Shown: positions 1 through 9,205, counted from the first letter of the stretch. The stretch is DNA of 64,000 nucleotides from Rhodoplanes sp046000175 (GCF_046000175.1 NZ_JBEOMB010000036.1:1-64000); one strand, 5' to 3'. Notes: a model not told the origin generated them from the sequence alone. A program made the numbers and translations.

Positions 1-277
1 CGGCGAGGTCGGCGGCGCGACGGCGCACGTCGTCCTGGTCGAGCACGCCCTCGGCGAGCCGGCGGAAGAAGCGCGGCGCCGCACCCTCCAGCACGTTGCC
101 GCGCGGCGACAGCAGCGCCGCACCGGCCGCCAGCGACTGGCCGAGCCCGATCAAGTCGGTTTCGTCGCCGCCGGTGCCGTGCAGCAGCAACAGCGGCGGC
201 CGGCCCGGCACGGTCGCCGGGACGAAGCGGTGGACATGCAGATCGAGCGCTGAGGTCTTTGTCGTTGCGACGAACAT
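1..277 (-). CDS. Alpha/beta hydrolase (carboxylesterase/phospholipase type), partial
   Basis: The first 92 codons read from an ATG at 277 and run off the left edge, so the catalytic Ser, Asp and His are not visible. The visible part has the early beta strand and oxyanion-loop signature LLLLHGTGGDE, then LSPRGNV, as in small serine esterases of the phospholipase/carboxylesterase family. It lies just downstream of a ring-cleaving VOC dioxygenase on the same strand. The same pair (MhqD-like esterase with MhqO-like dioxygenase) is known from quinone and catechol detoxification in other bacteria, so a shared operon and function are inferred. The edge truncation is only due to the window. Confidence 0.75.
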   Translation of the reverse strand, partial: MFVATTKTSALDLHVHRFVPATVPGRPPLLLLHGTGGDETDLIGLGQSLAAGAALLSPRGNVLEGAAPRFFRRLAEGVLDQDDVRRRAADLA

Positions 278-289
278 CTGGTCCTCGGG

Positions 290-355
290 GGTGAGGGGGA
301 GAAGGGAGTTCTCGCGCCGGCGAGCCACCCTCTCCCCGCACGCGGGGAGAGGGAA
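290..355. repeat. Palindromic repeat, family A
   Basis: GC-rich repeat lying between the esterase and the dioxygenase genes. It carries the inverted arms CCCTCTCCCC and GGGGAGAGGG around a short GCACGC loop (334-353), preceded by the half element GTGAGGGGGAGAAGGG. Related elements occur at about ten other places in this window. Confidence 0.7.
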
Positions 356-372
356 CAGCAGCGCCCGTGCTT

Positions 373-1311
373 TCACGCCACCTGGGGCAGGACGGCCTCG
401 ATGGCGGCGCGGCGGCCTTCGTACTGGGCCGGCAGCTTGAGCGCCGTGCCGAGCGCCGCGACCGGCTCGTCCACGGCGAAGCCGGGCACGTCGGTCGCGA
501 TCTCGAACAGCACGCCGCCTGGCTCGCGGAAGTAGACCGACCGGAAGTAGTTGCGGTCGCGCTGCTCGGTGGTGCGCAGCCCGTGCTCGGCCGATAGCCG
601 CGTCACCATGTCGGCCTGCGCCGCGTCGTCGGCCGCCCGGAAGGCGACGTGGTGGACCGACCCGGCGCCGAGCCGGCCGCGGAACGGGGCGCCCGCCCGG
701 TGCAGGTCGACGATGGCGCCCGGCGTGTCGTCAGCCGCGTCGGTCGCGCGGTAGCGCACCACGTCCTCGTCGCGGGCGATCTCCGCGAAGCCGAGCACGC
801 CAGTCAGGATCGCACCCGTCGGCGCCGTGTCGGCGACCAGGAGGCCGACCGCGTGGACGCCGCGGATCGCCACCTCGGCCGGGATCTCGGCCGTGCTCCA
901 GGCCGACTCGCGTTCGATGCCGGGCACGCCGACGAGCGCGAGGCGGGTGCCGTCCGGATCGCGGAAGCGGATCACGGTCTCGCCGAAGCGTTTTGCCGGC
1001 GCCTCGTGGCGCAGGCCCGCTTCGACCAGCCGGTGCGTCCAGAACGCGATCGCCGTCTCCGGGATGCGCAGCGCCGTCTCGATCGTCTCGCCGACGCCGG
1101 ACTGGCCGGGGGATGCGTGCTCCCACGGGAAGAAGGTGACGATAGTGCCGGGCCGGCCGGTCTCGTCGCCATAATAGAAGTGATAGGTGCTCGGGTCGTC
1201 GAAGTTGACGGTCTTCTTGACCAGCCGCAGGCCCAGCGTCCGGGTGTAGACGTCGAGATTGCGGTGGGCGCGGCCGGCCATGATGGTCACATGATGGATG
1301 CCGTGGGCCAT
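373..1311 (-). CDS. Ring-cleaving dioxygenase, VOC family (MhqO-like)
   Basis: A 312-residue protein with two glyoxalase/VOC modules. The N-terminal one starts MAHGIHHVTIMAG, with metal-ligand type His at the start of each module (HHVT and later SVHHVAFRA) and a C-terminal Glu in GGVLFEIATD. This is the layout of extradiol-type ring-cleaving dioxygenases of the MhqO/LinE-like group, which open hydroquinones or catechols with Fe(II). ATG 1311 is chosen because the family begins exactly here; the open frame runs much further upstream but only as antisense to the LysR gene. The esterase follows downstream and a LysR regulator is divergent. The substrate cannot be read from sequence. Confidence 0.85.
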   Translation of the reverse strand: MAHGIHHVTIMAGRAHRNLDVYTRTLGLRLVKKTVNFDDPSTYHFYYGDETGRPGTIVTFFPWEHASPGQSGVGETIETALRIPETAIAFWTHRLVEAGLRHEAPAKRFGETVIRFRDPDGTRLALVGVPGIERESAWSTAEIPAEVAIRGVHAVGLLVADTAPTGAILTGVLGFAEIARDEDVVRYRATDAADDTPGAIVDLHRAGAPFRGRLGAGSVHHVAFRAADDAAQADMVTRLSAEHGLRTTEQRDRNYFRSVYFREPGGVLFEIATDVPGFAVDEPVAALGTALKLPAQYEGRRAAIEAVLPQVA

Positions 1312-1411
1312 GGGGGGTTCTCCAGGTTCTCCGGGGGTGCCGGGATGTCCCGGCGCGGGTCTCGCCCGCTTCTGTCCCGCCCAAGATGGCAGCCCGATCG
1401 CTGCGGCGCCA

Positions 1412-1425
1412 TTGCGACACTGCAA
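1412..1425. promoter_or_regulatory. Putative LysR-type operator
   Basis: An inverted repeat TTGC-N6-GCAA containing a T-N11-A motif lies between the divergent dioxygenase (start 1311) and the LysR gene (start 1486). This is where a LysR-type regulator would bind to control its neighbour and itself. Short motif, so tentative. Confidence 0.35.
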
Positions 1426-1485
1426 TCCTTGAAGTGCGCAAAAGCCCGCTGTATTGCGGAGCGGAAAATACGAGACGCACCCCCG

Positions 1486-2412
1486 ATGCCGGACTCCCAA
1501 AAACCCCTCGCCTGGGACGATTTTCGCCTGATCAAGGCGATCGCCGATGCCGGCACGCTGCCGGCGGCTGCCGGGCTGCTCGGCATCAACCACTCGACCG
1601 TCTTCAGAAGGCTGGGCCAGATCGAGGCGTCGCTCGGAACGCCGCTGTTCGAGCGGCATCGCGCCGGCTACGCCGCGACGGCGGCCGGCGAGGAGATGAT
1701 CGGGCTCGCCCGGCGGATGGACGAGGACGTCGCCGCCGTGACCCGTCGGCTCGCCGGCCAGGCGGTGTCGCCCTCGGGCGAGCTGCGGGTGACGACCAAC
1801 GACTCGCTGCTCGTCCACCTGCTGACGCCGCTGTTCGCCAAGTTCCGGCTCGCCTGCCCGGACGTGCGGCTCGACATCGTGCTGACCAACCAGGCCCTCA
1901 ACCTCTCCAAGCGCGACGCCGACGTGGCGATCCGGGCGACCGACCAGCCGCCCGAGACGCTGGTCGGCCGTCGCGCCGCGACCATCGCCTGGGCGCTCTA
2001 CGGCCGCGCCGTCGACTTTCCGGACGGTGCGCCCGCCGACGCCGAGGCGCTCCACGGGCGCGACTGGATCGCGCTCGGCGAGCACCTCGCTGCACTGCAG
2101 GCAGTGAAATACGTACGGGCGAACGTCGCGCCGGAGCGCGTCGCCTATCGGGTCAACTCGGTGCTGGGGCTCGCCGAGGCGGTGGAGAGCGGGCTCGGCA
2201 TCGGCCACCTGCCCTGCCTGATCGGCGACGCGCGCCCGGCGCTGGTGCGCCTCGCGCCGCCCGACCCGGCGCTGGCGGCGGATCTCTGGCTCTTGACCCA
2301 CCCGGATCTCCGCCACGCCGCCCGGGTCCGGGTGTTCCTCGACTTCCTCGCAGCCGAGATCGCCAAGCTGCGCCGCTTCATCGCCGGCGAGGAGCCGGTC
2401 GGGAGGGGGTAG
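1486..2412 (+). CDS. LysR-family transcriptional regulator
   Basis: A 308-residue LysR protein. The N-terminal winged HTH (about residues 8-66) reads FRLIKAIADAGTLPAAAGLL then HSTVFRRLGQIEASLGTPLF, and a C-terminal effector-binding domain follows. The variant spacing (long aromatic-rich HTH, NHSTVFRRL) resembles the subgroup often annotated next to quinone-related genes. It is divergent from the VOC dioxygenase with a 174-bp intergenic region that holds a T-N11-A palindrome. ATG 1486 is chosen because the HTH needs only a short leader; the long upstream extension is antisense to the dioxygenase. Confidence 0.88.
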   Translation: MPDSQKPLAWDDFRLIKAIADAGTLPAAAGLLGINHSTVFRRLGQIEASLGTPLFERHRAGYAATAAGEEMIGLARRMDEDVAAVTRRLAGQAVSPSGELRVTTNDSLLVHLLTPLFAKFRLACPDVRLDIVLTNQALNLSKRDADVAIRATDQPPETLVGRRAATIAWALYGRAVDFPDGAPADAEALHGRDWIALGEHLAALQAVKYVRANVAPERVAYRVNSVLGLAEAVESGLGIGHLPCLIGDARPALVRLAPPDPALAADLWLLTHPDLRHAARVRVFLDFLAAEIAKLRRFIAGEEPVGRG

Positions 2413-2434
2413 CTCTCGGCGGAGCGGCGCCGCG

Positions 2435-3070
2435 TCACTCCGCCTTCTCGAACGCGGCGACGATGCGCAGATCGACCTGGTCGCTCACCACGGGCAGCGC
2501 GAACTTCATGCCGAACTCGCTGCGCTTGACCGAGGTGGTCGCCTCGAAGCCAATGGTGGCGGCCTTGTTCATCGGGTTGACGCCGGCGCCGGTGAAGCGG
2601 GCATCGAGCACGACCGGGCGGGTGACGCCGCGCAGCGTGAGGTCGCCGACGATGCGGGCGCGCTCGCCGTCGACCTCGACGCGGGTGGAGCGGAAGCTCG
2701 CCTTGGGGAATTTCGCCGTCTCGAAGAAGTCCGCCGCCTGCAGATGCGCGTCGAGCTCCTTGCTGGTGGTGACGGCGGCGGCGAGCGGGATCTCGATGGT
2801 CACCTGCGCCGCGCCGGGCCGCTTCGGGTCGAGCGTCAGCGTGCCGGTGCTGCCGCCGAGCAGGCCGAAATAGTCCGTGAAGCCGAAATGATTGACCGTG
2901 AAGGCCACCTGGGTGTGGTCCGGGTCGACCTTGTAGGTGCCGCCGGCGACGCGCGACACGTCGACCTTGCCGGGCAGCTCGGCCGGCGCCGTCTGGGCCG
3001 TGAGCGGCGTGGCGGCGAGCAGAGCGGCGACCAGGACGGCCGCGCCGGCGGCCCGTATCGATGTCGTCAT
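2435..3070 (-). CDS. YceI family periplasmic protein
   Basis: A 211-residue protein with an N-terminal Sec signal peptide (MTTSIRAAGAAVLVAALLAA, cleavage after TAQ near residue 26) and one YceI lipocalin-like beta-barrel domain. Visible family blocks are YKVDPDHTQVAFTVNHFGF, FFETAKFPKASFRST, and a C-terminal VDLRIVAAFEK. YceI proteins bind isoprenoid-type lipids in the periplasm; the actual ligand here is unknown. It is convergent with the LysR gene (22 bp apart) and appears separate from the catabolic operon upstream, from which it is 125 bp away. The start has the expected signal peptide; the upstream open frame is not credible. Confidence 0.88.
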   Translation of the reverse strand: MTTSIRAAGAAVLVAALLAATPLTAQTAPAELPGKVDVSRVAGGTYKVDPDHTQVAFTVNHFGFTDYFGLLGGSTGTLTLDPKRPGAAQVTIEIPLAAAVTTSKELDAHLQAADFFETAKFPKASFRSTRVEVDGERARIVGDLTLRGVTRPVVLDARFTGAGVNPMNKAATIGFEATTSVKRSEFGMKFALPVVSDQVDLRIVAAFEKAE

Positions 3071-3195
3071 GGGAGTCTCCAAATTCCTCGCCGCGTCCCT
3101 GTCGCAAGCGCGCGCGGCGAAGTTTGGGCGGCCAGGATGGCGGGCCGACGACGCGCTGCGGCGCGGGCCGCGGCCGGACGGCGCCGGACCGTCGC

Positions 3196-4296
3196 TCACC
3201 CCGCCCGCGTCGCGATGACGGCGACCGGGCCGCCGCCGTCGGGGCCCTGGTGCTCGGCGCCGCCCGAGACGTAGATCTCGGCGTGGCCGACGAGACCGGC
3301 GAGCGCGCCGCTCACGAAGGCGCGCGCGTGGCGGGTGGCGGAGATGTCGGAGTCGTCCAGCATGGTGTGACGGTGGCCGCGGATTTTTCCGTCGTGGCTC
3401 GCCTCGGCCTTGGAGAGCAGCGCGACGAGGCGGCCGCGCTCGGCGGGCGAGAGCTGGCCGTCGGCCGCGAAGCCGAGGCGGCGCAGCGCGGCGCGCACCG
3501 GCTCGACGTCGATGCCGTCGGCCATCACGGCGTGATCGATCACCAGCGGCCCGGCCCAGGCCGGCGACGAGCCGAGCACGACGATCTCGTGGTCGAGCAG
3601 CTCGATGCCGGACGAGCACGAGGCGCGGCCCGACCACAGCGACCAGTCGGTCGCGATCTTGTCGTCCGTGATCTGATCACGTGCGATCTCGCCGAGCGCG
3701 ACGGCGACCCCCAGCGCACTGGCGGCGCGCGAAAGCCCCATCGACTTCAGCGTGTCGCGGGTCGCGACCGTCTCGCCTTTCGCCTCGGCCTCGCCGATGC
3801 GCTGGAGCGTGAGCAGCGGGCACTTGATCTGGACGAAATGCACGTCGGCCGGATCCGTGATGCCGGCGTCCGCCATCGCGGCGCGCACGCCCTCCGCCAC
3901 CATGTCGACCTCGGCGACGCGGCCGAGATCGCCGAAGGGCAACACCGGCGTGCGGGTGCGGCCGATGGCGAGCGCGACCCCGTTCGGAGCTTCGGTGGTC
4001 TCGCGCCGCTCGAACACGGTCCAGTGCGGCGACATCCCGCCCTCGGTGCCGCCGGACATGACGAGACAAACGGCGTGCGCCTCCGCGGCCGACATGTGCC
4101 GTTGCAGCATCAACCCGAGGGACTGGGTCGCAAAGCCGCGGGCAAAATCGTTGACGCAGCCGTTGCCCTCGGTCTTGCCGAAGATGGCGACGATGCCGGC
4201 CGGGTCGATGCGGCCGTCGGCGATCGCCGCCTCGATGCCGGACACGTCGTCCGGGGCGGCGGCGGCGATGCGGTGGACAGAGGCGCGGCGGGTCAT
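3196..4296 (-). CDS. Ring-opening amidohydrolase (cyanuric acid hydrolase / barbiturase family)
   Basis: A 366-residue protein of the AtzD/TrzD/barbiturase family, which hydrolyses cyanuric acid or barbiturate with three Lys-Ser pairs in a threefold pseudo-symmetric fold. All three pairs are visible: K41 (FGKTEGNGCVND) with S81 (MSGGTEGG), K158 (VQIKCPLL) with a Ser in RASCSSG (225-229), and K297 (LLSKAEA) with S344 (YVSGGAEHQGPDGGG). The sequence alone does not separate cyanuric acid hydrolase from barbiturase. It is the last gene of a minus-strand operon of amidohydrolases and an ABC importer. ATG 4296 has a GAGAG Shine-Dalgarno; a TTG two codons upstream is less likely. Confidence 0.9.
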   Translation of the reverse strand: MTRRASVHRIAAAAPDDVSGIEAAIADGRIDPAGIVAIFGKTEGNGCVNDFARGFATQSLGLMLQRHMSAAEAHAVCLVMSGGTEGGMSPHWTVFERRETTEAPNGVALAIGRTRTPVLPFGDLGRVAEVDMVAEGVRAAMADAGITDPADVHFVQIKCPLLTLQRIGEAEAKGETVATRDTLKSMGLSRAASALGVAVALGEIARDQITDDKIATDWSLWSGRASCSSGIELLDHEIVVLGSSPAWAGPLVIDHAVMADGIDVEPVRAALRRLGFAADGQLSPAERGRLVALLSKAEASHDGKIRGHRHTMLDDSDISATRHARAFVSGALAGLVGHAEIYVSGGAEHQGPDGGGPVAVIATRAG

Positions 4297-4327
4297 GACC
4301 AACTCTCGAAATGATCAGATGGACGGA

Positions 4328-5776
4328 TCAGGAACAGATGAACGTCTCGGCGGCATAATGGCCGGCGAGCGCGGCGCGCAGCGCGGGCAGCACCGCACGG
4401 ATCTCCGACGTCGTGCCGAAGCGGGCCTTCAGGGTCGCGAGCAGCTCGGCTTCCAGAGCCGGCAGGTCGACACCGGTGACGGTTCCGTCGCGGACCACCT
4501 GTCGCCCGCCGACGTAAAGGTCCTTGATGTGGCGTCGCCGTGCGCGCGCCAAAACCGTCTCCAGCGGCGGCACCGTGTCGTCGAGCCGGTCGGCCGTCAG
4601 CGCGTCCCAGTCGAGCACCAGGAGGTCGGCCTGCGCGCCGGGCGAGACCGTGCCACCGGCGTCCTCGCCCAACACGGCGAAACGGCCGGCCCGCAGCGCG
4701 AACCCCAAAAGATCGTCGCGCGACATCGCGGTGGCGAAGCCCTCGCCCTTGTGCAGCAGATAGGCGAGCTGCATCTCGGCGAGCGGATCCTCCTGCTCGT
4801 CGAGCGCGACACCGTCGAGCCCCATGGCGACCCGGCAGCCGCGCCTCAACATCTCGGCGACCGGCGCGACGCCGGAGCGCAACACCAGATTGGACGAGGT
4901 GTTGACCACGATGGTGGCGCCGCGCGCCGCGATCAGCTCCATCTCGTCGGGCCGCAGCCAGGTGCCGTGCGCGAACGAGACCCGTTCGTTGACGAGACCG
5001 AGTCCATCGAGATGGTTCAGCAAACCCTGCGGATAGGTCGCGTCGGCCCAGGCACGCTGGTAGTGGCTCTCCAGCAGATGCATGTGCACGCGCCGGCCGT
5101 GCGCCGCGGCGCTCTCGGCGACGCGGGCGAGCAGATCGTCGCTGCACCATTGCGGGCCCGCCGGGCCGTACTGAACCGTGACGCCGTCGCCCGCGATCGC
5201 CTCGGCCGTCGCCTCCACCAGCGCGATCTGCTCGGCCGCCGGCAGCGGCGCGCGTGTCAGCTTTTCGGTGACGCACGCGCAGGCGGCCGGGGACAGCCGG
5301 CGCAGCAGATCGCCGTGCGGCCCGTAGACCAGCGGATTCCGGTCACGGCATTGCACCGCGAACGCGATCCGGATCCCGACGTCGCGGGCCGCCTTCGCCA
5401 CGGCGCGCGCCTCGTCGAGATACGCCGTCAGGCCCTGGACGCGTGTATAGTGCGCCATCTCGACCGCGATGCCGGCGCGCGCGCTGCGCCCGAACGCCAC
5501 CGCCGCCGTGAGCCACGGATCGACCGCCGGGATGGCGGCGAGATGCGGCAGCCACGCCTCCAGCGCGACGTCGAAGTTGCCGATCTGGCTGGAGCGCACG
5601 ACGCGGGCGTGATCATGCGCGTTGACCAGGGCCGGCATCACCAGGCGACCGCTGCGGGCCGCCGCCGCGGACGGCTCCATTGCCGCGACGCGACCGTTGC
5701 CGAGCGTGATCGCCCGATCGGACAGCGTCGCTCCGTCCGGCCCGGGGATCACAACGGCAGCGTCGAGGGTGGTCAT
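4328..5776 (-). CDS. Amidohydrolase-superfamily deaminase (TRZ/ATZ/cytosine-deaminase type)
   Basis: A 482-residue metal-dependent hydrolase. Metal ligands are visible in order: HDH in LVNAHDHAR (about residues 53-55), His in HMHLLES, His in FAHGTWL and Asp in GLDGVALDE. These define the one-metal deaminase branch that includes cytosine deaminase, TrzA and AtzB/AtzC. It probably removes an amino group from a ring substrate before ring opening by the downstream gene, 31 bp away; this order is inferred. ATG 5776 has AGGAGC 8 bp upstream. The N-terminal metal motif is HDH rather than the common HxH-with-aromatic form, consistent with a divergent subgroup. Confidence 0.82.
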   Translation of the reverse strand: MTTLDAAVVIPGPDGATLSDRAITLGNGRVAAMEPSAAAARSGRLVMPALVNAHDHARVVRSSQIGNFDVALEAWLPHLAAIPAVDPWLTAAVAFGRSARAGIAVEMAHYTRVQGLTAYLDEARAVAKAARDVGIRIAFAVQCRDRNPLVYGPHGDLLRRLSPAACACVTEKLTRAPLPAAEQIALVEATAEAIAGDGVTVQYGPAGPQWCSDDLLARVAESAAAHGRRVHMHLLESHYQRAWADATYPQGLLNHLDGLGLVNERVSFAHGTWLRPDEMELIAARGATIVVNTSSNLVLRSGVAPVAEMLRRGCRVAMGLDGVALDEQEDPLAEMQLAYLLHKGEGFATAMSRDDLLGFALRAGRFAVLGEDAGGTVSPGAQADLLVLDWDALTADRLDDTVPPLETVLARARRRHIKDLYVGGRQVVRDGTVTGVDLPALEAELLATLKARFGTTSEIRAVLPALRAALAGHYAAETFICS

Positions 5777-5807
5777 GACGAAAGCTCCTGCGTGACGCTA
5801 TCGCGCC

Positions 5808-6581
5808 TCACCCCATCGCGAACTCGGTCTTGCGGTGCGCCCAGCCGGTGATGCGGCCCTCGATCAGCGAGAAGATGCCATACAGAATGACGCCCAGCGC
5901 GGCCAGGATGAACAGGCCGGCGAAGACGAGCGGCACGTCGAAGGACGACGAGGCGATCATCATCATGTTGCCGATGCCGCGGTTCGACGCCACCGTCTCG
6001 GAGATCACCGAGCCGACGAAGGCGAGCGTCACAGCGACCTTCAGCGAGGCGAAGAAGTACGGCATCGCGCGCGGCAGCCCGACGTTCCAGAGAATGTCGA
6101 ACTTGGTCGCCCGCAGCGTCTTCATCACATCCTCGAGCTCCGGCTCGGTGGTCGCGAGCCCGGTCGCGACGTTCACGACCACGGGGAAGATGCTCATGAT
6201 CAGCGCGGTCAGCACGGCCGGAACGGTGCCGGCGCCGAAATAGAGGACGAAGATCGGCACCACGGCGACCTTCGGGATCGACGAGAAGCCGACGAGCAGC
6301 GGATAGGCGACGTCGTAGGCGAGCTTCGACCAGCCGATCAGCACGCCGATGACGATGCCGATGCCGACGCCCAGCACGAAGCCGAGCATCGTGGTGTACA
6401 GCGTCTGCAGCGTGTGCGGCCACAGCGCCGGGAAACGCTGCCACAGCGTCGCGAAGATCTGGCTCGGCCGTGGCAGCACCGTGTCGCTCACCCCGAAGGC
6501 GAGGCACAGCACCTCCCACACCACGAACAGCCCGACGATCAGAACGACGGAGGCGATTTTGCGTTGGAGGTTGGAGTTCAT
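5808..6581 (-). CDS. ABC transporter permease (nitrate/taurine/thiamine-precursor type)
   Basis: A 257-residue inner-membrane permease of the BPD_transp_1 class, with about six hydrophobic segments and the EAA-type loop around LEDVMKTLRATKFDILWNVGLP. This class pairs with NMT1/SsuA-type binding proteins and imports small organic nitrogen or sulfur compounds. Start ATG 6581 is chosen over a TTG at 6602 because AGGAGG stands 8 bp before it. The ATPase gene lies upstream and the deaminase downstream in one operon; the binding protein is further upstream, so the transporter genes are interspersed with the enzymes they feed. Confidence 0.88.
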   Translation of the reverse strand: MNSNLQRKIASVVLIVGLFVVWEVLCLAFGVSDTVLPRPSQIFATLWQRFPALWPHTLQTLYTTMLGFVLGVGIGIVIGVLIGWSKLAYDVAYPLLVGFSSIPKVAVVPIFVLYFGAGTVPAVLTALIMSIFPVVVNVATGLATTEPELEDVMKTLRATKFDILWNVGLPRAMPYFFASLKVAVTLAFVGSVISETVASNRGIGNMMMIASSSFDVPLVFAGLFILAALGVILYGIFSLIEGRITGWAHRKTEFAMG

Positions 6582-6687
6582 GTCAGCAACCTCCTGCGCC
6601 AACTGAGACGCGGGCTCGACTTTTGGGACGTCCCTCAGTCACGACCGATTGGGGTTCGGAACTGTGCGGCACGCCGCGACCTGCTCC

Positions 6688-6787
6688 CTCCCCCCTTGTG
6701 GGGGAGGGGTGGGGAGGGGGGTGAGCGGCAAACTCGGTGTACGTGGCGTACCCCCCTCCCTGTCCCTCCCCCACAAGGGGGGAGGGA
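6688..6787. repeat. Palindromic repeat, family A (double element)
   Basis: Two facing copies of the family A element between the permease and ATPase genes: CTCCCTCCCCCCTTGTGGGG and its near-complement about 60 bp further on (CCCCACAAGGGGGGAGGG). Together they can pair as one large hairpin inside the operon mRNA. Confidence 0.75.
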
Positions 6788-6857
6788 ACGCAAGAAGCAC
6801 CGAAGTTTCCCAGAGGGGAGACGCGGAAGGCGGCCATGACGAAGGTCGCGGATTGGA

Positions 6858-7754
6858 TCATGGCGCCGTCTCCGTCGGCTCGTCGGTGCGTGCCTCGACG
6901 ATCAGCTCCCGCAGGCGCTGGGTCATGGCGACGAAGTCGGGCTCGTATGTCATCGCGAGGGTGCGCGGGCGCGGCGCCTCGAACACCTTGTCGTCGATGA
7001 TGCGACCGGGGCGCGCGCTCATCACGCAGATGCGGTTGGCGAGATAGCCGGCCTCGCGCAGATCATGCGTCACCAAGAGCACGGTCGGCCGCCGGGTGAT
7101 CCAGAGCTGCTGCATGATCGCCCACAGCTCCTCGCGGGTGAACTGGTCGAGCGCGCCGAACGGCTCGTCGAGCAGCAGGAGCTGCGGATCGTGCACCAGC
7201 GCCCGGCACAGCGAGGCGCGCTGCAGCATGCCGCCGGAGAGCTGCCAGGGATGCTTGTCGCCGAAGCCCTTGAGGCCGACCTGGGCGAGCAGCGCCTCGA
7301 CGCGATCACGGAACTCGCCCTTGCGCTTCCTGCGGTACTCGGCCCGGAACGGCGGGACGATCTTCAGCGGCATCATCACATTGTCGCGGATCGTCAGCCA
7401 CGGCAGCATGGTCGGGTTCTGGAACGCCATGCCGATGCGCACCGGCTCGGCCTCGACCTCGCGGCCCGCGACATACACGTAGCCGGACGACGCGCGCAGA
7501 ATCCCGCCGACCAGCTTCAGGATGGTCGACTTGCCGCAGCCGCTCGGGCCGACCAGCGCGACGAAGTCGCCCTTGGCGATCCTCAGATTCGTCTCCGCCA
7601 GCGCATGCACGACATTCGGCGCGCGACCATACGTGACGGTGGTGCGCTCGAGCTCCACGTAGGAGTCGAGATGGATCGGCGCGACGGCGGGGCCGGACGC
7701 AGGCGACGCCGGCGAGATCGGCTGCGGGCCGAGCGGAACGACGGTGGCGCTCAT
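6858..7754 (-). CDS. ABC transporter ATP-binding protein
   Basis: A 298-residue ABC ATPase with Walker A GPSGCGKST (about 70-78), signature LSGGM, Walker B LLLLDEPFGALD, and H-loop LLVTHDL. The FGALDQFTREELW stretch after Walker B is typical of the nitrate/sulfonate/taurine importer ATPases (SsuB/TauB/NrtD). ATG 7754 overlaps the stop codon of the upstream dihydroorotase-like gene in an ATGA arrangement, so translation is coupled. A long N-terminal tail of about 30 residues precedes the nucleotide-binding domain. It energises the permease encoded just downstream. Confidence 0.9.
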   Translation of the reverse strand: MSATVVPLGPQPISPASPASGPAVAPIHLDSYVELERTTVTYGRAPNVVHALAETNLRIAKGDFVALVGPSGCGKSTILKLVGGILRASSGYVYVAGREVEAEPVRIGMAFQNPTMLPWLTIRDNVMMPLKIVPPFRAEYRRKRKGEFRDRVEALLAQVGLKGFGDKHPWQLSGGMLQRASLCRALVHDPQLLLLDEPFGALDQFTREELWAIMQQLWITRRPTVLLVTHDLREAGYLANRICVMSARPGRIIDDKVFEAPRPRTLAMTYEPDFVAMTQRLRELIVEARTDEPTETAP

Positions 7755-9205
7755 GCGGCAGCTCCGGTGGCGGCGGGGCCGCGCGAAGAGGCCGGGACCT
7801 TCACGATCTCGGTCATGGCGGCGTCGGGGTTGGCGACGCATGGCGCCGGCATGTCCTGAACCGTGTGGACGGAGCGGCCGGTGCCGCGGGCGCTCTCGAC
7901 CAGCGTGCGGTCCTTCATCACGAAGCGGCCGCGCACCAGCGTGTGGATCGGCAGGCCCGTGACGGCGCGCCCGTGCCACGGCGTGATTTTTGCGCGCGAT
8001 TGGAGCTTCTGATCGTCGATCGTCCAGGCGCGCTTCAGATCGACGATCGCGATGTCGGCATGCGCGCCCGGCTGCAGGATGCCCTTGTGAGGATAGAGGC
8101 CCCACACCTTCGCAGGGTTGACGGCGCTCCACCGCACATAGTCGCTGATCGACATGCGGCCGGCGGCGACCTCGGTCAGCATCAGCGGCATCTGGGTCTC
8201 GACGCCGGGGAAGCCGCAGTCGACCGTGAAGATGTCGTCGCGCACCTTCTCGTCGGGGATGTGCGGGGCGTGGTCGGTGGCGATCATGTCGACCACGCCG
8301 CTCTTCAGCGCCGCCCACAGCGGCGCCTGGTTGCGGGCCTCGCGCACCGGCGGGTTGACTCGGATCACCGGGCCGATGCGGCCGTAGTCCTCGGCGCCGA
8401 GCAGCAGATATTGCGGGCAGGTCTCGCCCGTCACGTCGACGCCGCGCGCCTTCGCATCGGCGAGCGGGCGCAGCTCCTCCGCGGAGGAGATATGCAGGAC
8501 ATGGATGCGACAGCCCGTCCATTCGGACAGCACCGCCGCACGAGAGACCGCCTCGACCGCGACGACGGCGGGCCGCGCCGCGAGATGCGCCAGCGGATCC
8601 TTGCGCCCCGCCGCGCGCAGACGTGACTCACGTCGCGCCATGATCGACGCCGTCTCGGCGTGCAGCGACACGCGCTTGCCCGTCGGCGCGACCACCTCGA
8701 ACGCCTCCAGCATGCCGCCCGTCGTGGGCGAGGGGATGTTGCCGAAGGTGTTGCCCATGTAGAGCTTGAAGCCGATCACGCCGCCGGCGACGAGGTCCGG
8801 CACATGCGCGATCGTGTCCTCGCCGAGCAGGCCATAGAGGCCGTAATCGACATAGGCCTTCTCGCTGGCGAGCTTTTGCTTCGCCGCCAACGCCTCGCCC
8901 GTGCCGGTCGGAGGGATCACGTTCGGCATGTCGAATACGGTCGTCACGCCGCCGAACGCGGCCGCCGCCGTGCCGGTGCCGAAGTCCTCCTTGTGGGTGT
9001 AGCCGGGCTCGCGGAAATGCACGTGCACGTCGATGGCGCCGGGCAGGATGTGCAGGCCGGTGGCGTCGAGCGTCTCGGCCGCATCCGGCATCGCCTCGCG
9101 GGCGCCGATCGAGAGGACGCGGCCGTCCTTGATGGCGACGCTCGCCGGAAACGTCGTCGTGTCGGTGACCACGGTGCCGCCGTGGATGACGAGATCGGCT
9201 GTCAT
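7751..9205 (-). CDS. Dihydroorotase / hydantoinase / allantoinase-like cyclic amidohydrolase
   Basis: A 484-residue binuclear-zinc cyclic amidohydrolase. Ligands visible: H61 and H63 in DVHVHFREPG, the Lys that is carboxylated (K147 in GFKLYMG), H182 in SLHAET, His in HVLHISS, and Asp in ATDHAPH. The HFREPG motif groups it with dihydroorotase and allantoinase rather than dihydropyrimidinase. Members open or act on cyclic ureides, so here it may act on a ring or ring-opening product related to the barbiturase-type substrate. It is coupled by a 4-bp overlap to the ABC ATPase. Exact substrate is unknown; biosynthetic PyrC is unlikely in this context. Confidence 0.82.
   Translation of the reverse strand: MTADLVIHGGTVVTDTTTFPASVAIKDGRVLSIGAREAMPDAAETLDATGLHILPGAIDVHVHFREPGYTHKEDFGTGTAAAAFGGVTTVFDMPNVIPPTGTGEALAAKQKLASEKAYVDYGLYGLLGEDTIAHVPDLVAGGVIGFKLYMGNTFGNIPSPTTGGMLEAFEVVAPTGKRVSLHAETASIMARRESRLRAAGRKDPLAHLAARPAVVAVEAVSRAAVLSEWTGCRIHVLHISSAEELRPLADAKARGVDVTGETCPQYLLLGAEDYGRIGPVIRVNPPVREARNQAPLWAALKSGVVDMIATDHAPHIPDEKVRDDIFTVDCGFPGVETQMPLMLTEVAAGRMSISDYVRWSAVNPAKVWGLYPHKGILQPGAHADIAIVDLKRAWTIDDQKLQSRAKITPWHGRAVTGLPIHTLVRGRFVMKDRTLVESARGTGRSVHTVQDMPAPCVANPDAAMTEIVKVPASSRGPAATGAAA

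Noticed and set aside
4297..4302. TTG start for the ring-opening hydrolase
   Set aside because: The ATG two codons later has better Shine-Dalgarno spacing.
6582..6602. TTG start for the ABC permease
   Set aside because: AGGAGG stands at the right distance from ATG 6581 and lies inside the would-be extension.
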